A stretch of 64,000 nucleotides of DNA, from the NCBI RefSeq assembly GCF_905175375.1, contig NZ_CAJIMS010000001.1, positions 1,116,001 to 1,180,000 on the forward strand, written 5' to 3'. Position numbers and translations under genes: made by a program. The notes below the pieces were generated by a model, which searched no databases, had not been told where the DNA came from, and saw nothing but the letters and a program-made list of their open reading frames with translations. Each line of letters begins with the position of its first letter. Within the stretch, counting starts at the first letter, position 1. This document shows positions 43,323-53,118 of this stretch, one piece after another. The DNA is from Chryseobacterium aquaeductus. GTDB lineage: Bacteria > Bacteroidota > Bacteroidia > Flavobacteriales > Weeksellaceae.

Positions 43323-44939
43323 CTAAATGGTCTGTTCCTGCAATTGTGGACCAGAGGCAATCAGCTTCTTTGCTTCGTCATTACCGCAGTACTGCTCGAA
43401 GTTTTTGATATATTTTGCAGCAAGATCTTTTGCTTTTTCTTCCCATTCTGCAACGTCATTGTACGTAGCTCTTGGATCTAAAATTCCTTCAGAAACATTT
43501 GGCAATGAAGTTGGTATTTCAAGATTCATCACCGGAATTGTAGTTTTATCAGCATTCTCAATTGATCCATCGATGATAGAATCAATAATTGCTCTTGTAT
43601 CTTTCAGCGAAATTCTTTTTCCTGTACCATTCCAACCTGTGTTTACCAAATAGGCTTTTGCACCGTGTTCTTTCATTTTCCCAATCAAAGTTTTAGAATA
43701 CATTGTTGGGTGTAATGTAAGGAATGCTTCACCAAATGCCGGTGAGAATGAAGGTTCCGGTTCTGTAATTCCTCTTTCAGTTCCAGCTAATTTTGAAGTA
43801 TAACCGCAAAGGAAGTGATATTGTGCTTGATTTTCATCTAAAATCGAAACCGGAGGCAAAACTCCGAAAGCATCAGCAGAAAGATAAACAATCTTGCTTG
43901 CATGACCTGCTTTAGAAGGTAAAACTATTTTATTAATATGGTAAATCGGGTAAGAAACTCTTGTGTTTTCTGTGATAGAACCGTCTGTATAATCACAAAC
44001 ACCATCGTTTACCACAACATTTTCAAGAAGTGCATCTCTTTTGATAGCTCTGAAAATATCCGGTTCTTTTTCTGATGATAAGTCGATTACTTTAGCATAA
44101 CAACCACCTTCGTAGTTGAAAACTCCGTTATTATCCCAACCGTGCTCGTCATCACCAATTAAATATCTTTTAGGATCTGCTGATAAAGTAGTTTTTCCTG
44201 TTCCGGAGAGCCCGAAGAATAACGCTACATCTCCTTCTTCACCTACGTTTGCAGAACAGTGCATCGACGCCATACCTTTTAATGGAAGGTAATAATTCAT
44301 CATGGCAAACATTCCTTTTTTCATTTCTCCTCCGTACCAAGTTCCTCCAATAATCTGAAGTTTTTCTGTAAGGTTGAACATTACAAAGTTCTCAGAGTTC
44401 AATTCCTGCTCTTCCCAATTTGGATTTGTAGTTTTTGAACCGTTGATTACCGTAAAATCCGGCTCTCCATAGTTTTCTAAATCAAAATGTGAAGGACGGA
44501 TAAACATATTGGTCACAAAATGCGCTTGCCATGCAACTTCTACGATAAATCTTACTTTCAGTCTTGTATCTTCATTGGTACCGCAAAAAGTATCGACAAC
44601 ATAGATTTTTTTGGCACCGGAAAGTTGTTGTAACACTAAATCTTTACATGATTGGAAAATTTCAGGTGTAGTTGGTAAGTTTACTTTACCATCCCAAAAA
44701 ATAGTATCCTTCGTAACATCATCCTGAACAATATACCTGTCTTTTGGCGAACGGCCTGTGAAAATTCCTGTCTGTACAGATACAGCACCAGATTCTGTAA
44801 GTTCAGCTTTTTCAAAACCTTGATTTTCAGGTGAAATTTCCGCTTGATATAACTCTTCGTACGAAGGATTATAAGTTAATTCATACTCTCCTTTAATCCC
44901 TAATTTTTGTAAATCCTGGATGATTTTAGCGTTTTTCAT
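43323..44939 (-). CDS. pckA: Phosphoenolpyruvate carboxykinase (ATP)
   Basis: The enzyme makes PEP from oxaloacetate and ATP at the start of gluconeogenesis. The 538-residue product has the signature [14 protein letters not shown] (P-loop), [20 protein letters not shown] and [16 protein letters not shown]. Length is normal. It has 130 nt upstream to the GYDIA gene, with no further gene. Confidence 0.97.
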   Translation of the reverse strand: MKNAKIIQDLQKLGIKGEYELTYNPSYEELYQAEISPENQGFEKAELTESGAVSVQTGIFTGRSPKDRYIVQDDVTKDTIFWDGKVNLPTTPEIFQSCKDLVLQQLSGAKKIYVVDTFCGTNEDTRLKVRFIVEVAWQAHFVTNMFIRPSHFDLENYGEPDFTVINGSKTTNPNWEEQELNSENFVMFNLTEKLQIIGGTWYGGEMKKGMFAMMNYYLPLKGMASMHCSANVGEEGDVALFFGLSGTGKTTLSADPKRYLIGDDEHGWDNNGVFNYEGGCYAKVIDLSSEKEPDIFRAIKRDALLENVVVNDGVCDYTDGSITENTRVSYPIYHINKIVLPSKAGHASKIVYLSADAFGVLPPVSILDENQAQYHFLCGYTSKLAGTERGITEPEPSFSPAFGEAFLTLHPTMYSKTLIGKMKEHGAKAYLVNTGWNGTGKRISLKDTRAIIDSIIDGSIENADKTTIPVMNLEIPTSLPNVSEGILDPRATYNDVAEWEEKAKDLAAKYIKNFEQYCGNDEAKKLIASGPQLQEQTI

Positions 44940-45069
44940 TTTACTTATATTTTCTTTTTCTTTTTGTTTGTTTATCCTTAGTCATATTAACTAATTGTTA
45001 AACGTGGATAAATATAAACATATAAGCGAAAATGGCAAATAAAAAATAAGATATATAAAATACTGACTA

Positions 45070-45972
45070 TCAAACAACTAAATCTCCCCATTCATAAACA
45101 GTTGAAAAACCTTTTCCCCAAAAATAGTCCTTGAAGCCTTCAAATTTTGCACTCATTACAAAATCTCCGCCCCAAGCTCCTAAACTTTTGACAAAAGTTG
45201 GGCAATCTGCGAAAAATTTAGACTTAACTGTCGGAATTTCAATAAAATCAGAAATCTTTTGCTCATGTAACATCATTAGTTCAGAAAAATTTTCCAATTC
45301 ATTACATAACAAAATATTTCTTGTGAGATCAGAAAACTCATCGACTAGTTTTTGAGACTTTATTTTGGATTTATAAAGACTAATTCCTTCACGACTGTCT
45401 TGCTTTTGATTAAGGTGAACAAAAATCAATTCTTCTTTGAATTTAGGATTAAAATCTACTTTTTCAAATTGTATTTCAGGTTTATTCTGATAAAGAACTG
45501 CAGATTTCGCTCTGGCAACTGCAATATCATAACCACTTCCGCCCAAACTAATTGAATTTAAATGGAAAGGATCAATATTTGCCCATTCTGCCAAATTGTT
45601 CATTAAAGTAGAGCTACTTCCCAAGCCGTAATCCGACGGAAATTGAAGATTTGTTTTTAAATAATAGGATTGAGTGCTTTTAAATTTAATTTCAGAAAGA
45701 CTCTGAACGTTCTTAAGAGTTTTGAGGATAAACTCAGCACTTGATGTAATATTGGTTTCCAGAATTTGCCAGCTTTTGTAATCAATCACTGCTTTTAACC
45801 ATAATTTGTTTTGATGATAGGCTTCCCAAAAAATTAAAGATTTTCCATCCTGCTTTTCTTCAAAAAAAAACTCTTGTCCTAGCTTTGTGGGTACAGCCAA
45901 GACAAGAGCTCCGTCTACAGCGAAATATTCTGAAGTAAGCATCAGCTTTCCCGGTGAATAGATCTCGCCCAT
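45070..45972 (-). CDS. GYDIA family GHMP kinase
   Basis: GHMP kinases phosphorylate small metabolites; the GYDIA group is typical of Flavobacteriia and its substrate is unknown to me. The 300-residue product (MGEIYSPGKLMLTSEYFAVD) begins with SPGKLMLTSEYFAVDGALVL, contains the glycine-rich LQFPSDYGLGSSSTLMNNLA at about residues 111-130, and GGSGYDIAVARAKS. It follows fabD by 11 nt in an operon. Similarity to mevalonate kinases suggests, but does not prove, a role in isoprenoid synthesis. Confidence 0.85.
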   Translation of the reverse strand: MGEIYSPGKLMLTSEYFAVDGALVLAVPTKLGQEFFFEEKQDGKSLIFWEAYHQNKLWLKAVIDYKSWQILETNITSSAEFILKTLKNVQSLSEIKFKSTQSYYLKTNLQFPSDYGLGSSSTLMNNLAEWANIDPFHLNSISLGGSGYDIAVARAKSAVLYQNKPEIQFEKVDFNPKFKEELIFVHLNQKQDSREGISLYKSKIKSQKLVDEFSDLTRNILLCNELENFSELMMLHEQKISDFIEIPTVKSKFFADCPTFVKSLGAWGGDFVMSAKFEGFKDYFWGKGFSTVYEWGDLVV

Positions 45973-45983
45973 TTTTTATTTAA

Positions 45984-46859
45984 TTAAATTGCGGAAGCTG
46001 ATGTAACCTCGCTGTCAATTTTTTTAATTAATCCTTGTAAAGTTTTTCCAGGTCCTACTTCAATAAAATTGTTAGCACCGTCTTTAATCATATTTTGTAC
46101 AGACTGCGTCCATTTTACAGGACCTGTCAACTGAGAAATAAGATTATTTTTAATTTGTTCAGGATCAGTAACTGCTGTTGTTGTAATATTCTGATATACA
46201 GGAATGGTCGCTTTTCTGAATTTTGTATTCTCAATCGCTGCTGCCAATCTCTCCTGAGCTGGCTGCATCAGTGGTGAATGAAATGCTCCGTTTACCGGTA
46301 ACAACAAAGCTCTTTTTGCTCCTGCTTCTTTCAACTTCACGCAGGCTTCTTCTACAGCTACAGTTTCACCGGAGATCACCAACTGTCCCGGGCAATTGTA
46401 ATTCGCAGGAACTACAATTCCGTTGATTGTTGCGCAGATTTCTTCCACTTTGGCATCTTCTAATCCCAAAATTGCCGCCATTGAACTAGGATTTGCATCA
46501 CATGCTGCCTGCATTGCTTTTGCTCTTTCAGAAACCAATTTCAATCCATCATCAAAAGATAAAACTCCATTGGCAACCAAAGCTGAAAATTCTCCTAATG
46601 AGTGACCGGCAACCATCTCTGCACCCAAACCATTTACCGCTTTCAGAGCAGCTACGGAATGAATAAAGATGGAGGGTTGGGTGACTTCAGTTTTTTTCAG
46701 ATCTTCATCTGCCCCATTAAACATAATTGAAATAATATCGAATCCTAAGATTTCATTGGCATACTCCATCAGGTCTTTGATGTCTTTACGGGAATCGTAT
46801 AATTCTTTTCCCATACCCACAAACTGTGAACCCTGCCCAGGAAATACAAGTGCTTTCAT
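45984..46859 (-). CDS. fabD: Malonyl-CoA:ACP transacylase
   Basis: FabD loads malonyl groups onto ACP for fatty-acid synthesis. The 291-residue product (MKALVFPGQGSQFVGMGKEL) has GQGSQ, the catalytic Ser in VAGHSLGEFSALVA, an Arg near residue 115 (SERAKAMQ) and the His of GAFHSPLMQPA. Length is usual. Upstream at 46882-46889 is a -7-like TATATTTG next to a 21-bp palindrome. Confidence 0.95.
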   Translation of the reverse strand: MKALVFPGQGSQFVGMGKELYDSRKDIKDLMEYANEILGFDIISIMFNGADEDLKKTEVTQPSIFIHSVAALKAVNGLGAEMVAGHSLGEFSALVANGVLSFDDGLKLVSERAKAMQAACDANPSSMAAILGLEDAKVEEICATINGIVVPANYNCPGQLVISGETVAVEEACVKLKEAGAKRALLLPVNGAFHSPLMQPAQERLAAAIENTKFRKATIPVYQNITTTAVTDPEQIKNNLISQLTGPVKWTQSVQNMIKDGANNFIEVGPGKTLQGLIKKIDSEVTSASAI

Positions 46860-46886
46860 TTATTGATTTAAAAATTTTATACAAAT

Positions 46887-46907
46887 ATATACTTTTTAAA
46901 AGTATAT
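46887..46907. promoter_or_regulatory. 21-bp palindrome upstream of fabD
   Basis: ATATACTTTT, one T, AAAAGTATAT: two perfect 10-nt arms overlapping the -7-like TATATTTG (46889-46882, minus strand). The AT-rich sequence makes chance possible. It could be an operator for a regulator of fatty-acid genes. Confidence 0.35.
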
Positions 46908-46917
46908 TTTTTTTCGA

Positions 46918-48627
46918 TTACGGAACTAGTCTAATTACCCGGAATCCGGTATTAACGTAGGCACCGTTGGTTTTAGATTTTACGAATTCAAATTTTGTGG
47001 CAAGTTGTGTCTGTACCTTATTCATTTGCTTGAAAATTTCGCCTTTTTTGTTTTCTCTTGCCAACATATCGTTCACAACATCAAAACCGATTACGGCATA
47101 TTTTCCGGGGATTTTACAATATTTAGCTTTATAAGCAGCTAATATTTCTTTTTCAAAATCACCTTCAGTATTGATTTTTCTGTCCATCAGATAGGTCAAA
47201 CTAGCCTGGCTCAACTCGTCCACTTTTTTATCAAAACTTGGAACTAAATACATACTAAAAGCCTTCATACCCTGAACTTCTTTTGAAAGCGCAATCATTC
47301 TGTTGGAAAAAGCTTCTCCCACAGTATCATTATCACTTGCCAAAATTGCAATTACAGGTGCAGATTGCCCAGTCATCATATTTTGATCCAGCTGAATATC
47401 ATTTGCTGAATTTACAATGGTAACATTTGCATTTTTGACAGACTTTTCGAGATTTGCTTTGATATAATTTGCATTTTCTTTTTTAGAATCTGCAACAATA
47501 TATATTTTTTGATCAGAATAAACCGTTTTTACTTCCTCAACAATTTTATCAGAATACGTTTGGTCGTTGGTTTCAACAATAATCAAATTACTGTAATTAT
47601 AGAGTTCCGGAGAGTTTGCAAATGGTGCAACTACAGGAATTTTCTGAGTTTTTGTGAAATCTAATAAATCAATTACATTCGACTTGAAGAACGGACCAAT
47701 AATTAAATCTGTATTATTAGGATTAATCTGCGTCAACGAGCTTTTAAAAGAAGCCTCATTTCCGGAATCAACGATTTTTATATCTAATTTCTGACCTTTA
47801 GCAGCATTTCTTTCGATTGCCAATTTCGCTCCGGTAAGGAAATCAATTGCCATTGCACGGTACTGTGTTTCGTTGGTGCTATAACCAAAAGGGAGCATTA
47901 AAACCACACTCAAAGCATCACCACTCTTCTTTACGTAAGCTGCATCAAGTTTCTTAATTCTAAGAATCATTCCTGCTTTTAGACCTTTCGACAAATCCGG
48001 ATTTAATGCAACTAACTCGTCAATGCTTACACCAAATTTATTTACGATCGAGAAAACGGTATCTCCCTGCTCAACGGTGTACGTTGCATATTCGTCTTGA
48101 TTAGAAGAAGAATTTGCAGATGAAGATCTTTCGTTACCAGAATCAATTACTGTTTTTGTATTGTTTGCAGAAACGCTTTCTACCGGAACAGCAGCAGGTT
48201 TTGCTGTCGCTATTACCGCTTCACTTCCTCCATATTTTTTTATACTGTCTAGAGGTAAAGTTATTTCGTTACCAATTTTCATATGAGCCTCCAACTCAGG
48301 ATTTAATTTTCTTAAATCTGTTTCAGAAATTCTGTATTGCTTGGTAATACCGTAGATAGTTTGTTTCGGCTGTATAATAATTCTTCCGGTTTGCGAACTT
48401 GTATTTTTCGCAACCGCTGTAGTTCCTAATTTCACGTTGAGAACATCACCGATCGCTAACTTTCCGTCTTTAAATTTCGGATTTAGTTTCTGCAATTCAT
48501 CGATAGTAATGCCATATTTTTTTGAAATATTATAAGGATTATCACCTTTTATAACCGTGTGTGTTTTCTGTGCAGAAAAACTCAGAAACATACATAACCC
48601 AGATAGTAAAAAAAACCTTTTAATCAT
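46918..48627 (-). CDS. LysM-repeat protein fused to a periplasmic-binding-protein-like domain
   Basis: The start was placed at ATG 48627 (MIKRFFLLSGLCMFLSFSAQ, signal peptide), giving 569 residues. LysM motifs are seen at about residues 20-63 (HTVIKGDNPYNISKKYGITI), 75-117 (IIIQPKQTIYGITKQYRISE) and 182-226 (YTVEQGDTVFSIVNKFGVSI). They are followed by a type-1 periplasmic-binding fold (about 240-565: SVVLMLPFGYSTNETQYRAM; DIKIVDSGNEASFKSS; IPVVAPFANSPELYN). LysM should hold it to peptidoglycan. LpoA-type activators have a similar binding fold, so a cell-wall regulator is one possibility. It ends 58 nt before fabD. Confidence 0.88.
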   Translation of the reverse strand: MIKRFFLLSGLCMFLSFSAQKTHTVIKGDNPYNISKKYGITIDELQKLNPKFKDGKLAIGDVLNVKLGTTAVAKNTSSQTGRIIIQPKQTIYGITKQYRISETDLRKLNPELEAHMKIGNEITLPLDSIKKYGGSEAVIATAKPAAVPVESVSANNTKTVIDSGNERSSSANSSSNQDEYATYTVEQGDTVFSIVNKFGVSIDELVALNPDLSKGLKAGMILRIKKLDAAYVKKSGDALSVVLMLPFGYSTNETQYRAMAIDFLTGAKLAIERNAAKGQKLDIKIVDSGNEASFKSSLTQINPNNTDLIIGPFFKSNVIDLLDFTKTQKIPVVAPFANSPELYNYSNLIIVETNDQTYSDKIVEEVKTVYSDQKIYIVADSKKENANYIKANLEKSVKNANVTIVNSANDIQLDQNMMTGQSAPVIAILASDNDTVGEAFSNRMIALSKEVQGMKAFSMYLVPSFDKKVDELSQASLTYLMDRKINTEGDFEKEILAAYKAKYCKIPGKYAVIGFDVVNDMLARENKKGEIFKQMNKVQTQLATKFEFVKSKTNGAYVNTGFRVIRLVP

Positions 48628-48664
48628 TTTCAATATTATAATGTACAAAAATACTTCTTTAAAA

Positions 48665-50251
48665 TTAAATGGCAACAATTATTAGTTTTGATTGCTCCAC
48701 TTCCATTTCTTCTACAATAGTTTCGAGCCAGGAGTATCCATAATCTGCAAAAAAAACAGAGAAGTTTAAAATTCTTTCCTGCCAGGTTTTTGCCGGATGA
48801 ACATCTAAAAATAATTTTTCCAAACGCTCCAGCAATTCATTTTGTTTGATTTTTTCTGCATGAAGCAGCCTTTTTTTCAGTCTTTTAAATGATTTCAACT
48901 GTCGCACCTCTTCCGCTTTCACCATATTTCCGAAGGATTTTTCGGTGGTTTCAGCTAAATGTCTTAGTTCGGCAAAATTATTAATGATCAAATTTTTCTG
49001 TTTATCTAAAGACTCCAGTACAGAATTGTTTTCAAGAATTTTTGAGTTGGTGATTTGAGTGAAGTTTTGAAAAAAATCTTCTATTCTTAAATCTAATTTT
49101 TCTATTTTACCTAAAGTTTTCTCTGTAATAAATAACATAGAGTTCCTGGGAATCAGAATTGGAAAAGGAATTTTTACATTTTCAAAATAATCTTTCAACT
49201 CTAGCCAATACATGATTTCTGCATTTCCGCCGATATAAGCCAAATTTGGCAAAACTTTCTCCTGATATACCGGACGCATCAAAGCATTGGGACTGAATCT
49301 TTCCGGAAAATTTTCTAATTCAGACAAAATTTCATCTTGCGAAAACTTTTTTTCCGTATCTACAATAACGTAATTATCTCCATCGAAATCTATTCTGTCT
49401 CGAGTTTCTGAAAGATAAAACAGATTAATATCTCTCGGATTCACCTGAACTTTGCCGTACTTTTCTGTCAGAAAATCAACTTTATTTTTTGAAGATTTAT
49501 TTAAACTGAAATTAATTAATTCATCTTTAAATAGATCTTTTACTTGATTTTTCAGTTCTTTAGAATCTCCGTCAAGAACCAACAATCCAAAATCTGAAAA
49601 TAATCTATTCACTAAAATCTGAATGGCTTTTGTTAAAGTATTTCCAGTTTTATACGCTTCTTTCAGCATTAAAATCAGTTCGGTTCCAAAAACAGAATCC
49701 TTAAATTCCTTCTCAAACTCTGAAATAAAAAACGTATCGTTTATATGGATTTTGCCTACAGGTCCGCCTGACTTTTCGTTGATTTCGTAGTAATTATTTT
49801 CAGTTTTAAAATGATTAATTTCTGCAAAATCGTGATCTTCTGATGCCATCCAATAAACCGGAACAAAATTAAAATCAGGAAATTTCTGCTTTAAATTGGT
49901 ACAGGTTTTTATCGTCTGCAAAATCTTGTAGACAAAAAAGACGGGTCCTGAGAAAAGATTCAGCTGATGCCCTGTAGTGATGGTAAAAGTATTGACCGAT
50001 TTTAAACTTTCTATATTCTCTTTTTGTTTGGAAGAAAGTTGAAGTTCTGAAAGTTGAGACGTAAATGTTTTAGAGATAATTTCTCTCTGAGCATTGTCAA
50101 AAGAGTTTTGTTTCAAATGAATTTGCTTTGCAAAATTATCAAATGAAAAAGTTTGATTTTCAAAGCCCTCAATCTGATGATTCAAAAAATCTTTTATCAG
50201 CTGAGGAATACTTTCTATATCGTTGAACGAAATTTTTTTTACTGTTTTCAA
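48665..50251 (-). CDS. bshC: Bacillithiol biosynthesis cysteine-adding enzyme BshC
   Basis: BshC adds cysteine to glucosaminyl-malate, the last step of bacillithiol synthesis. The 528-residue product (MKTVKKISFNDIESIPQLIK) has TGHQLNLFSGPVFFVYKILQ, YWMASEDHDFAEINHF and PNLAYIGGNAEIMYWLELKD, family features. Length fits. It lies between the porin (11 nt) and LysM (37 nt) genes. bshA and bshB are not in the window. Confidence 0.95.
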   Translation of the reverse strand: MKTVKKISFNDIESIPQLIKDFLNHQIEGFENQTFSFDNFAKQIHLKQNSFDNAQREIISKTFTSQLSELQLSSKQKENIESLKSVNTFTITTGHQLNLFSGPVFFVYKILQTIKTCTNLKQKFPDFNFVPVYWMASEDHDFAEINHFKTENNYYEINEKSGGPVGKIHINDTFFISEFEKEFKDSVFGTELILMLKEAYKTGNTLTKAIQILVNRLFSDFGLLVLDGDSKELKNQVKDLFKDELINFSLNKSSKNKVDFLTEKYGKVQVNPRDINLFYLSETRDRIDFDGDNYVIVDTEKKFSQDEILSELENFPERFSPNALMRPVYQEKVLPNLAYIGGNAEIMYWLELKDYFENVKIPFPILIPRNSMLFITEKTLGKIEKLDLRIEDFFQNFTQITNSKILENNSVLESLDKQKNLIINNFAELRHLAETTEKSFGNMVKAEEVRQLKSFKRLKKRLLHAEKIKQNELLERLEKLFLDVHPAKTWQERILNFSVFFADYGYSWLETIVEEMEVEQSKLIIVAI

Positions 50252-50262
50252 CTTGATTCAAT

Positions 50263-52191
50263 TTAGTTGAACAAATACCATACAATCCCGATGTTCAATC
50301 TAAAATCATAGACCGGATAATGCGGAAATGCATAGGCTTTGTTGTGTGAAAGCATTGTTCCTATTTGTTGTCCTTCAATAAAGAAAAACATTTTTTTAAC
50401 CTTGAAATTCAAATAAAGATCGGCAATTGGCTGACCTCCGATGGAAAAAGAGTCTGCGTTAGGAAGAATATATTCGTTAAGAATCGGAAAATAATCTCGT
50501 GAAGCAAATTTTGAGAAATAATAAACTTTAATTCCTGCCTGTATTTCTGCAGCATTTTTAAACGCTCTGGTCTGGAAGAAAAAATTGGCTCTTCCGATAA
50601 ACGATGGCATTGGAAGGAGTTCTTTATTCGTTAAAGCATTTTGAAACTGAACTCTTGCATTCAGATGAAATTTCCTCAAACTAAAAGTTGCATCACCACC
50701 AATTTGCGAAATATTGAGTGAGTTTTGGCTTTGACGAGATATTGCATCTGAGTCGAAATAAGTATAATTGTCTATTCTAAAGTAATTCGCGAAGATCTCA
50801 GATTTAAACCATTTTAAATTTACACTTCCTCCAACTTCAGTAATCACCTGATTTTTCGCATCTTCTAAATAAAAATTAAATCTTCTGTAGGCAGACGAGT
50901 TTGCGAGATAATTAAAGGACGGATAAATGCTTTGGAAATTGAATTTAGCATTGACAAAATAATCTTTTATCGGCTCAAATTTTACATTATTGGTAGTTTT
51001 TACATAATTTCCAAACTGACTTCCTTTAGAAAATTCTAAAAATGAGTTTAACTGAAACTTATCAAATAGTTTAACCTGCAAATTCCCGACTGCTCCTAAT
51101 CTGTTTTCACTGAGTTCGGCAGGAACATCCACTGTTGGTAAATTGATTTCATTTAAACCAAATTTCAATATTTGATACCTTACACCTGCATCTAATTTAA
51201 ATTTGTCATTGTCTAAAAGTAAACTAACAGTATTACTTAAATTATTAGAATATTTTCTGGTGGAAGGTGAAAAATTAGTAACAATTTGCGAAGCTGTAGT
51301 ATACCAGTAATTCTCTAAAGCATCTTGAAAATAGTAATATTTATTTCCTTGATTAAATATTGTATGTCTGATTCTGAAAGGATATTTTTCAGAATTAAAA
51401 GGTGTAAACTGATGGCTCAAATAATACCTTCTGTAGGAATATTGAGAGCTAGATTCTGTTAAATTGACCTGAGCATTTTGTTTGTTACTTTCGCTGTTTC
51501 CTGATTGAAAGAGATCATCATCAACGATACCTCCATTTTCTTCATTGTTCACATTCTGATGAAGATAATGTGCAAAAAGTTCATAGTTTCCGCTTTTTGA
51601 GGTGTAATGTCCTGAAAACAAAGTTTTGTTATTTGCAGAAAGCTGTCTTCTATACATGCCTTCAGAACGCAACCCGTCGTACTCCAAAGCGAAATTGAAT
51701 CTCTTTCCAATATTCTGAGTGTACGTTGATTGTAAGGCTGCACCATTCCGCATTGCTGTATGATAGATAAAAGTTGCAGTTGGAGTCTTAACATCAAAGT
51801 ATTTAACATCATTAATTCCCAGAATAACATAAGATTTATTAGATGGTAATAAGGAAAGATTTTGTTCAGCATTGACTTCATACGACAACGGATTAAATCC
51901 GGATCCAATATTAGCAAATTGCACACGCCCGAAATTATCTCTGTTATTATATTGAGAAAAGATATTTGTTTTGTCGAAAGTCATCACGGTGTCAAAGACT
52001 TTCTGTTCAGAAAATTGTGTCTGATATTGATAATCCTGAATGGTAGGCTTGAATATTTTTAATGAGTCTTTGGTCCCGGAATCTATGACGAGGGTATCTT
52101 GCGCCGCTATTTTTGTGGAATCAACTTTCTTTCCTCTTTGTGCTGACGCCAAATAAGGTGATATAAGTAATATGAAAAAAAGATATTTCAT
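50263..52191 (-). CDS. Putative outer-membrane porin (Porin_10-like)
   Basis: The 642-residue product has a signal peptide (MKYLFFILLISPYLASAQRG) and many amphipathic strands ending in aromatic residues (e.g. VILGINDVKYFDVK; YELFAHYLHQNV). It ends in an aromatic-rich final strand (FRLNIGIVWYLFN), as expected for a beta-barrel. It fits the putative-porin family that is widespread in Bacteroidota; no substrate is known. A -7-like TACTTTTG lies at 52216-52209. It is the first gene of the porin-bshC-LysM unit. Confidence 0.8.
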   Translation of the reverse strand: MKYLFFILLISPYLASAQRGKKVDSTKIAAQDTLVIDSGTKDSLKIFKPTIQDYQYQTQFSEQKVFDTVMTFDKTNIFSQYNNRDNFGRVQFANIGSGFNPLSYEVNAEQNLSLLPSNKSYVILGINDVKYFDVKTPTATFIYHTAMRNGAALQSTYTQNIGKRFNFALEYDGLRSEGMYRRQLSANNKTLFSGHYTSKSGNYELFAHYLHQNVNNEENGGIVDDDLFQSGNSESNKQNAQVNLTESSSQYSYRRYYLSHQFTPFNSEKYPFRIRHTIFNQGNKYYYFQDALENYWYTTASQIVTNFSPSTRKYSNNLSNTVSLLLDNDKFKLDAGVRYQILKFGLNEINLPTVDVPAELSENRLGAVGNLQVKLFDKFQLNSFLEFSKGSQFGNYVKTTNNVKFEPIKDYFVNAKFNFQSIYPSFNYLANSSAYRRFNFYLEDAKNQVITEVGGSVNLKWFKSEIFANYFRIDNYTYFDSDAISRQSQNSLNISQIGGDATFSLRKFHLNARVQFQNALTNKELLPMPSFIGRANFFFQTRAFKNAAEIQAGIKVYYFSKFASRDYFPILNEYILPNADSFSIGGQPIADLYLNFKVKKMFFFIEGQQIGTMLSHNKAYAFPHYPVYDFRLNIGIVWYLFN

Positions 52192-52232
52192 TAGATAATT
52201 TGTAAAGGCAAAAGTATGAAATTTGTCGCAAT

Positions 52233-52266
52233 AAAAAATCCCTGCTTTTACAAGCAGGGATTTTTT
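52233..52266. terminator. Bidirectional terminator after the SusC/SusD operon
   Basis: AAAAAATCCCTGCTT/AAGCAGGGATTTTTT (52233-52247, 52252-52266), flanked by A and T runs. It lies 19 nt after the minus-strand lipoprotein stop. Confidence 0.88.
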
Positions 52267-52285
52267 TATAAAGTAAATTAATTGA

Positions 52286-53104
52286 TTAGTTCAATGGTGG
52301 CCAGTTCCCATTAGATTTAGTAAGGGTAGTTGTCCCAAACTCACCATAAGAGGTCGTCCATTTGAATGTTAATTTATTTCCAACGACTACTACATTGGAG
52401 ATCACGAATGTATCTCCATATTGATTAGGTGTAGTGAAAGAAAGCTTATTACATAAATCTTGAATTCTTACTCCAGTTGAAGTGGGAGCATACCCAGGAA
52501 ATTTAGCAAAAGCACCAAAGCTAGAATCAGAAATTTGATAAACACCATCACTCACTTGTGTGAAAACTACACTACCCGTCAACGGACCTGGTACAGTAGT
52601 AGATGCTCCATCAGGAGTAAACGCATTTACAGTTGAGTATTGGTATGTACCTGCCAAAGCTGATGGACATACTTTTTTATATGTTAAAATATAAGTTTGA
52701 TCAAATGTAGCGTTAGAAATTGATGAAGACTGTAGTTTAAACACAATCAATTTAGGTGCAAGAGTTGCGCCAGATTCAAGTAGTTTAACTTGAAATTTCC
52801 CACCAATTTCACCAGCATTAACGGTTGTATTCTGATTTACAATCTGAAAATCAGTACCTTCCACAGCAGTTGATACGCTTGTATCAACTACCAATTTTAC
52901 TTGTGATGCACCAGATGCCGGAGTAATTGTACCAAATTCGACATTCACGGTATTCGAACCCGATCCACCTGTCACAGCAACATCACCTGTTACACCTTTA
53001 TTAAAGTGTAAATAGGACTGACCATCATAAACTTCGGCCTCATCTTTACAACTGTTTAACAAGAAAATAAGCGAGGCAAATATTAAAAATGCAATTTTTT
53101 TCAT
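52286..53104 (-). CDS. Lipoprotein of the SusC/SusD locus
   Basis: The 272-residue product is a lipoprotein (MKKIAFLIFASLIFLLNSCK, lipobox LNSC). It starts DGQSYLHFNKGVTGDVAVTG, and the beta-rich first half with VKLVVDTSVSTAVEGTDFQI resembles a Calx-beta or DUF1735/DUF4843-like domain; the second half (about 140-272) is another beta domain. Third genes of SusCD loci often encode accessory surface binding proteins, so a surface role is inferred. It follows susD by 14 nt. Confidence 0.85.
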   Translation of the reverse strand: MKKIAFLIFASLIFLLNSCKDEAEVYDGQSYLHFNKGVTGDVAVTGGSGSNTVNVEFGTITPASGASQVKLVVDTSVSTAVEGTDFQIVNQNTTVNAGEIGGKFQVKLLESGATLAPKLIVFKLQSSSISNATFDQTYILTYKKVCPSALAGTYQYSTVNAFTPDGASTTVPGPLTGSVVFTQVSDGVYQISDSSFGAFAKFPGYAPTSTGVRIQDLCNKLSFTTPNQYGDTFVISNVVVVGNKLTFKWTTSYGEFGTTTLTKSNGNWPPLN

Positions 53105-53118
53105 AAATTTCTATATTA

